A DNA stretch of 8,192 nt from an uncultured beta proteobacterium (lineage in GTDB: Bacteria > Pseudomonadota > Gammaproteobacteria > Burkholderiales > Burkholderiaceae_C), in assembly GCA_903886165.1 (NCBI GenBank), contig CAISLL010000020.1, positions 1-8,192 on the forward strand, given 5' to 3'. This document shows, in pieces, positions 5,112 to 8,192 of this stretch. Under the pieces are notes generated by a model. That model did no database searches and was not told the origin of the DNA. It was given only the letters and a program-made list of their open reading frames with translations. The translations under genes were made by a program, and so were the position numbers. Position 1 is the first letter of the stretch. The number at the start of each line of letters is the position of its first letter.

Positions 5112-7376
5112 TCAACCTTTGCGTTTCCTCGCCGCAGGTTTGGCTTTCTTGGCAACTGCGACCGATGGGGTCGGTGTTGCAGGCGTGTCCAGTGATTCGG
5201 TGAGTTTGCGCGCCAGGGCGATTACCCGCTGCGGGTCTGCACCCAGTGTGCCCATCAGGAACTCGATGATTTCCGAGCGCGGGTTGGCCAGAGTGGGTTC
5301 AATCATCATCACAGCCGCCGATATCGCCAGTGCATTTTCGCGGCTGGAAGGCGTGGGCAACAGTTGCTCCAGCGCGTTCAGGGCTTCAATGGGGGCTACC
5401 GCCGTGATGCGTGCCTGCTCCTTGAGCAAGCGGATCCAATCGGTCGGTTGCGCGCCTTCATGCGTCTTGTCCGGCAACTGCGCCAGCAGGCGCGCCAAAC
5501 GCAAGCTGCGCCGCTCGAAACTGCCCACCGACACCATGCCCGCCAACACAATGCGGCAAACTGCCTCGGCAAAACCACCCTCAGTGATTTGCAGCAATGC
5601 CGACTCCCGAAAACTTTCCAGTTCTCTCTCTGCCCGCGCAGAGGCCACGTCTGCATCAGACACATCGGGCTTGATCCAGGCACCCAGGCCCTGGGGACCG
5701 AACATCTGGCGTGTGGACTCGACAGTCTGGGCGTCACGCTTGTCGCGGAACTGGTTGAGGGCATCGCTGATGCGCCGTGCCATGTCTTGTTCGATTTTTT
5801 TCAACGGGTGGTCGTCCGCCAACTCAACCCGATGCCTGCGCGCCAGTTTGGCCTGTTCCCGAATGACACCGGCCAGCGGGAACTGGTCAGAAAAGAGCTG
5901 GCGCTGCATGCGCATACTGTTGAGCTTGCCCATGGCATCACCGACCTCGCGCGTGGCCATCAGCTTCACCCAGGGCCTGACCCAGGTTTTGTAAAAGGCG
6001 GCATTGGCTTCGGACACCTTGCTGATGGTAGAAAACATCGCTTCTTCTTCGCGGCCTTCAGGGTTGAGCGCCACGATGTCCGCCATGGTGCGGTATTCGT
6101 AATGCACGGTGTAGTCACCCGGCTCAAGTTCTTTCCAGCGCATGTGGTCAAGACCTGCCTTGGGCTTGAGCTTCATCTCATACAGGCCCGGCGGCAGACT
6201 TTCGATCACGTCCAGCGAGGTGACCAACTGGTCGTGTTCTTTGCGCGCGACGTCGCCTCCGACAAAAATACCCAGGTGCCCCACGCTTTCATGCAACACA
6301 TAAATGATGGTGCGTCCGGCGGCGGCAATGGCGCGTTCGTCGCCCCACGTGTCAATGATCCAGTTCAGGGCTTGCGGCGGCGGCGTGATGTTGTCACCCC
6401 AGGAGGCAAACACCACCACTGGTGCGGTGATTTGGCGCAGGTCAATGGTCTGGCCGCCCTCATTCATGGTGCCGCGCGCCAAGCGGTTGCCGACAAACAG
6501 GTTTTCCACAATCGATTCGATCTCGCTGCCTGTCATGCGGAAATAGCCACCCCACCAGCGCTCGAACTCAAGGAAGCGCTCGGATTCGGTGTCCACCGAT
6601 GCCCACAGGTTGTAATATTTGTTCCACAAGGTGTTGGCCGGGTTCAGCTTCTCAAAATTTTCTACCAGGTGCACACCATCAAAGCGGTCTGCGCCAAGGT
6701 CACCGGTGAGGGATGCCAGCCACGACCCGCCCAGCGACGCACCTGCGTATCGCATCGGGTTCAGCTTGGAACTGCCAGCCCAGTACGACACCGGCGCACC
6801 CATGATCATCAGGGGGCCAAACAACTCGGGGCGGGTGGCGTTGAGGGCCATCATGGCCCAGCCCGCCTGGCAGTTGCCAATGACCACCGGTTTGGCACGG
6901 CTCTGCGGGTGTCGGGCGATCACCGCTTCAAGAAACTGCGCTTCGGCATGCATCACGGTGGTCAGGGTCTGTCCGTCCTGGGGTTCTGGCCGGAAGGTGA
7001 CAAAGTAGACCGTGTGGCCGGCGCGCATCGCCATGCCGACTTCGGAATCCAGCTTGAAGCCGCCAATGCCCGGGCCGTGGCCGGCGCGCGGGTCCACCAC
7101 CACGACCGGGCGGGCCTGTGGATTGACCGCGTATTCGGGTGGGGGCACCAACCGCAACAGCGCGTAATTACAGGGCTCGGCCAGCGTGCCGCCGTCCAGC
7201 ACCACCTCATGCTCGAATTTCAGCAGCGGTGGCGTGCCCTGGTCCAAGTGTTCAAGGTAGTTGTTGCCTCGGTCAAGCAACGTGTCGAGGAATAAAAATG
7301 TGCGCTGCAGAGCGTCGGTGAAGTAATCCTGGCTTGTGGCGGTGGATTCGGCGCTGTTGCTTGGAGTGGCAGTCAT
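5112..7376 (-). CDS. DUF3141-family protein: PHA-synthase-like alpha/beta hydrolase domain plus helical C-terminal region
   Basis: Function unknown; assigned to the DUF3141 family from overall sequence recognition. The 754-residue product has no signal peptide. Residues about 55-390 resemble the PhaC-type alpha/beta-hydrolase: PVVVVDPRAGHGPGIGGFK (90-108), then EVGMAMRAGHTVYFVTFRPE (112-131). A nucleophile elbow follows at GNCQAGW with Cys169, as in the G-x-C-x-x-G box of PHA synthases. Asp328 (FASWGDNITPP) and His367 (ESVGHLGIF) complete a plausible Cys-Asp-His triad. Residues about 400-730 are mostly helical and charged, with no domain I can name firmly; a TerB-like resemblance near 595-725 is only a guess. 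The last 15 residues are Lys/Ala/Arg-rich (KKAKPAARKRKG), like the basic tails of some granule- or nucleic-acid-associated proteins. ATG 7376 has AAGG seven bases upstream. The gene is monocistronic here, convergent with msrA. Activity as an acyltransferase, hydrolase or depolymerase is inference. Confidence 0.88.
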   Translation of the reverse strand: MTATPSNSAESTATSQDYFTDALQRTFLFLDTLLDRGNNYLEHLDQGTPPLLKFEHEVVLDGGTLAEPCNYALLRLVPPPEYAVNPQARPVVVVDPRAGHGPGIGGFKLDSEVGMAMRAGHTVYFVTFRPEPQDGQTLTTVMHAEAQFLEAVIARHPQSRAKPVVIGNCQAGWAMMALNATRPELFGPLMIMGAPVSYWAGSSKLNPMRYAGASLGGSWLASLTGDLGADRFDGVHLVENFEKLNPANTLWNKYYNLWASVDTESERFLEFERWWGGYFRMTGSEIESIVENLFVGNRLARGTMNEGGQTIDLRQITAPVVVFASWGDNITPPPQALNWIIDTWGDERAIAAAGRTIIYVLHESVGHLGIFVGGDVARKEHDQLVTSLDVIESLPPGLYEMKLKPKAGLDHMRWKELEPGDYTVHYEYRTMADIVALNPEGREEEAMFSTISKVSEANAAFYKTWVRPWVKLMATREVGDAMGKLNSMRMQRQLFSDQFPLAGVIREQAKLARRHRVELADDHPLKKIEQDMARRISDALNQFRDKRDAQTVESTRQMFGPQGLGAWIKPDVSDADVASARAERELESFRESALLQITEGGFAEAVCRIVLAGMVSVGSFERRSLRLARLLAQLPDKTHEGAQPTDWIRLLKEQARITAVAPIEALNALEQLLPTPSSRENALAISAAVMMIEPTLANPRSEIIEFLMGTLGADPQRVIALARKLTESLDTPATPTPSVAVAKKAKPAARKRKG

Positions 7377-7415
7377 GTGGTCGCCTTGGTGCTAGGTGGT
7401 GTGAGGCCGGCTGGC

Positions 7416-7421
7416 ATGATA
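7416..7421 (-). promoter_or_regulatory. Candidate -10 element for the DUF3141 gene
   Basis: TATCAT on the minus strand matches five of six consensus positions and predicts a start near 7409, about 33 bases before the ATG. The hexamer at -35 spacing (TCTCCA, 7439-7444) is poor, which would fit an activator-dependent promoter. The FNR-like box centre would then lie near -71. Confidence 0.3.
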
Positions 7422-7472
7422 AACCCGGCGTGTTTTATTGGAGAAGTCTGGCGGCTGTAAATTCGCTCAAAT

Positions 7473-7488
7473 CTTGATCTAGAGCAAG
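7473..7488. promoter_or_regulatory. FNR/ANR-type (CRP-FNR superfamily) binding site
   Basis: CTTGATCTAGAGCAAG is a 16-base palindrome with one mismatched pair. Its core TTGAT-CTAG-AGCAA (7474-7487) matches the FNR/ANR consensus TTGAT-N4-ATCAA at nine of ten defined positions. It lies in the 195-base divergent gap (7377-7571) between the DUF3141 and HDOD genes. It is centred at 7480.5, 104 bases from the DUF3141 ATG and about 91 from the HDOD ATG. It could activate either or both under low oxygen; candidate -10 elements on either side (TATCAT minus 7416-7421, GATAAT plus 7529-7534) would place it near -71 and near -61, both class-I-like positions. A Dnr- or CRP-like binder is an alternative. 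Confidence 0.6.
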
Positions 7489-7528
7489 TCGGGCTCATTT
7501 CGTGGGCGGGTGAGTTACTTGGCGCAGA

Positions 7529-7534
7529 GATAAT
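7529..7534 (+). promoter_or_regulatory. Candidate -10 element for the HDOD gene
   Basis: GATAAT matches five of six consensus positions and predicts a start near 7541, about 30 bases before the HDOD ATG. No good -35 hexamer lies 16-18 bases upstream. The FNR-like box would be centred near -61, which is compatible with activator dependence. Confidence 0.3.
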
Positions 7535-7571
7535 CAAACTTATTCATTGCAGCGCCCAAGCGCCCATCCCT

Positions 7572-8192
7572 ATGGAACTCAAAAGCCTGATTGACCAGCC
7601 CGGCAAATTGCCGACCATTCCCAAAGTTGCCCAGCAGCTCATTGCCAGTTTCAGCTCGGAGGATGTGTCAGTCACTGAGATCGCCAGCCAGCTCACCGCT
7701 GACCCGGCGCTAAGTGCCAAGCTGCTGCGCCTGGCCAATTCGGCTTACTTTCATGTGTCGCGCACCATTGGCACGGTGGAGTCGGCGCTGCAAATGCTCG
7801 GTTTTGTGATGGTTCGCAACCTGGTGCTGGGCAACAGCGTGGCCGGCGCCTTCAAAAACGTGCAGGGCATCGACCTGAAGCAGTTTTGGCGCTACAACCT
7901 TTACACCGCCTGTTCGGCGCGCTGGCTGGCGCACCGGGCTGATTTCAACTCTGACCTGGTCTTCACGCTAGGACTGATGCACGGCATCGGGCAGCTTCAG
8001 ATGCATGCCGTGATGCCGCATGACATGGCACCGCTGGACAAACAGATGAACGTGCTCGATGCCGGACGAGCCGAGCTGGAGCTGCAAACCTTTGGTTTTC
8101 ACCATGTCCAGGTGTCTGCGGAGTTGGCGCGCGTCTGGAACTTTCCGCAGCCCTTGATTGATGCCCTGCGCCAAGTCGCGCAGCCGCTGGCC
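7572..8192 (+). CDS. HDOD-domain signal-transduction protein, 3' end cut by window edge
   Basis: HDOD proteins are bacterial regulators related to HD-GYP and HD phosphohydrolases but usually without catalytic residues; known members act in chemotaxis, motility, stress or second-messenger networks. The frame is open for 207 codons from ATG 7572 to the window end. The HDOD fold is shown by the opening LPTIPKVAQQLIASFSSEDV (13-32), then EIASQLTADPALSAKLLRLA (36-55) with NSAYF. TVESALQMLGFVMVRNLVLG (68-87) is also typical. The position of the metal-binding HD pair reads His137-Gly138 (GLMHGIGQ) rather than His-Asp, so metal-dependent hydrolysis is unlikely. No clear Shine-Dalgarno precedes the ATG, and no better in-frame start exists upstream. 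A second domain (for example a GGDEF or kinase-like module) could follow outside the window. It diverges from the DUF3141 gene across the FNR-like box. Confidence 0.93.
   Translation, partial: MELKSLIDQPGKLPTIPKVAQQLIASFSSEDVSVTEIASQLTADPALSAKLLRLANSAYFHVSRTIGTVESALQMLGFVMVRNLVLGNSVAGAFKNVQGIDLKQFWRYNLYTACSARWLAHRADFNSDLVFTLGLMHGIGQLQMHAVMPHDMAPLDKQMNVLDAGRAELELQTFGFHHVQVSAELARVWNFPQPLIDALRQVAQPLA

Noticed and set aside
5090..5120. A bidirectional terminator between the convergent msrA and DUF3141 genes
   Set aside because: The gap is only 11 bases. A T-run follows the msrA stop, but I found no convincing GC-rich inverted repeat in front of it.
5364..7295. A 643-codon open frame on the plus strand inside the DUF3141 gene
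   Set aside because: It lies exactly antisense to a well-supported gene. Its translation is rich in His, Gln, Arg and Gly with no recognisable domain, which is typical of an antisense shadow in GC-rich DNA.
1..8192. Mobile element, phage, CRISPR or defence island
   Set aside because: No transposase, integrase, direct-repeat array, tRNA-linked attachment site or toxin-antitoxin pair was seen; every substantial frame is explained by a chromosomal gene.

Overview
The window reads as ordinary chromosomal DNA of a GC-rich Gram-negative bacterium. The protein types and the look of the sequences suggest a beta-proteobacterium, probably Burkholderiales/Comamonadaceae; this is inferred from family resemblance, not from a marker gene. 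I saw no tRNA, rRNA, CRISPR array, insertion sequence or prophage. Coding density is high, and all gene-free gaps are shorter than 200 bases.

Left half (1-4453, minus strand): a compact efflux operon is read right to left. A TetR-type repressor gene comes first. Next is a periplasmic adaptor (membrane fusion protein) gene, which overlaps the repressor stop by four bases (ATGA). Last is an RND inner-membrane pump gene, whose ATG directly abuts the adaptor TAG. The pump runs off the left edge after 855 codons. A strong sigma70-like promoter (TTGACA-N17-TAGACT) lies upstream of the repressor. An imperfect inverted repeat overlaps its -10 and start region, as expected for an autoregulatory operator controlling the whole operon. 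No outer-membrane factor gene is visible; one could lie beyond the left edge.

Middle (4454-7376): msrA (peptide methionine sulfoxide reductase A, plus strand) diverges from the efflux operon. It converges, with an 11-base gap, on a large minus-strand gene for a DUF3141-family protein. The N-terminal half of that protein is an alpha/beta-hydrolase fold resembling PHA synthase, with a candidate Cys-Asp-His triad. Its C-terminal half is helical, of unknown function, and ends in a Lys/Ala-rich basic tail.

Right (7377-8192): a 195-base divergent intergenic region carries a near-consensus FNR/ANR box (TTGAT-CTAG-AGCAA). It separates the DUF3141 gene from a plus-strand HDOD-domain signalling gene that runs off the right edge. 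The box suggests oxygen-responsive control of one or both flanking genes.

Nothing here is clearly a new multi-gene system. The most interesting item is the uncharacterised DUF3141 PhaC-like protein combined with its putative anaerobic regulator site.
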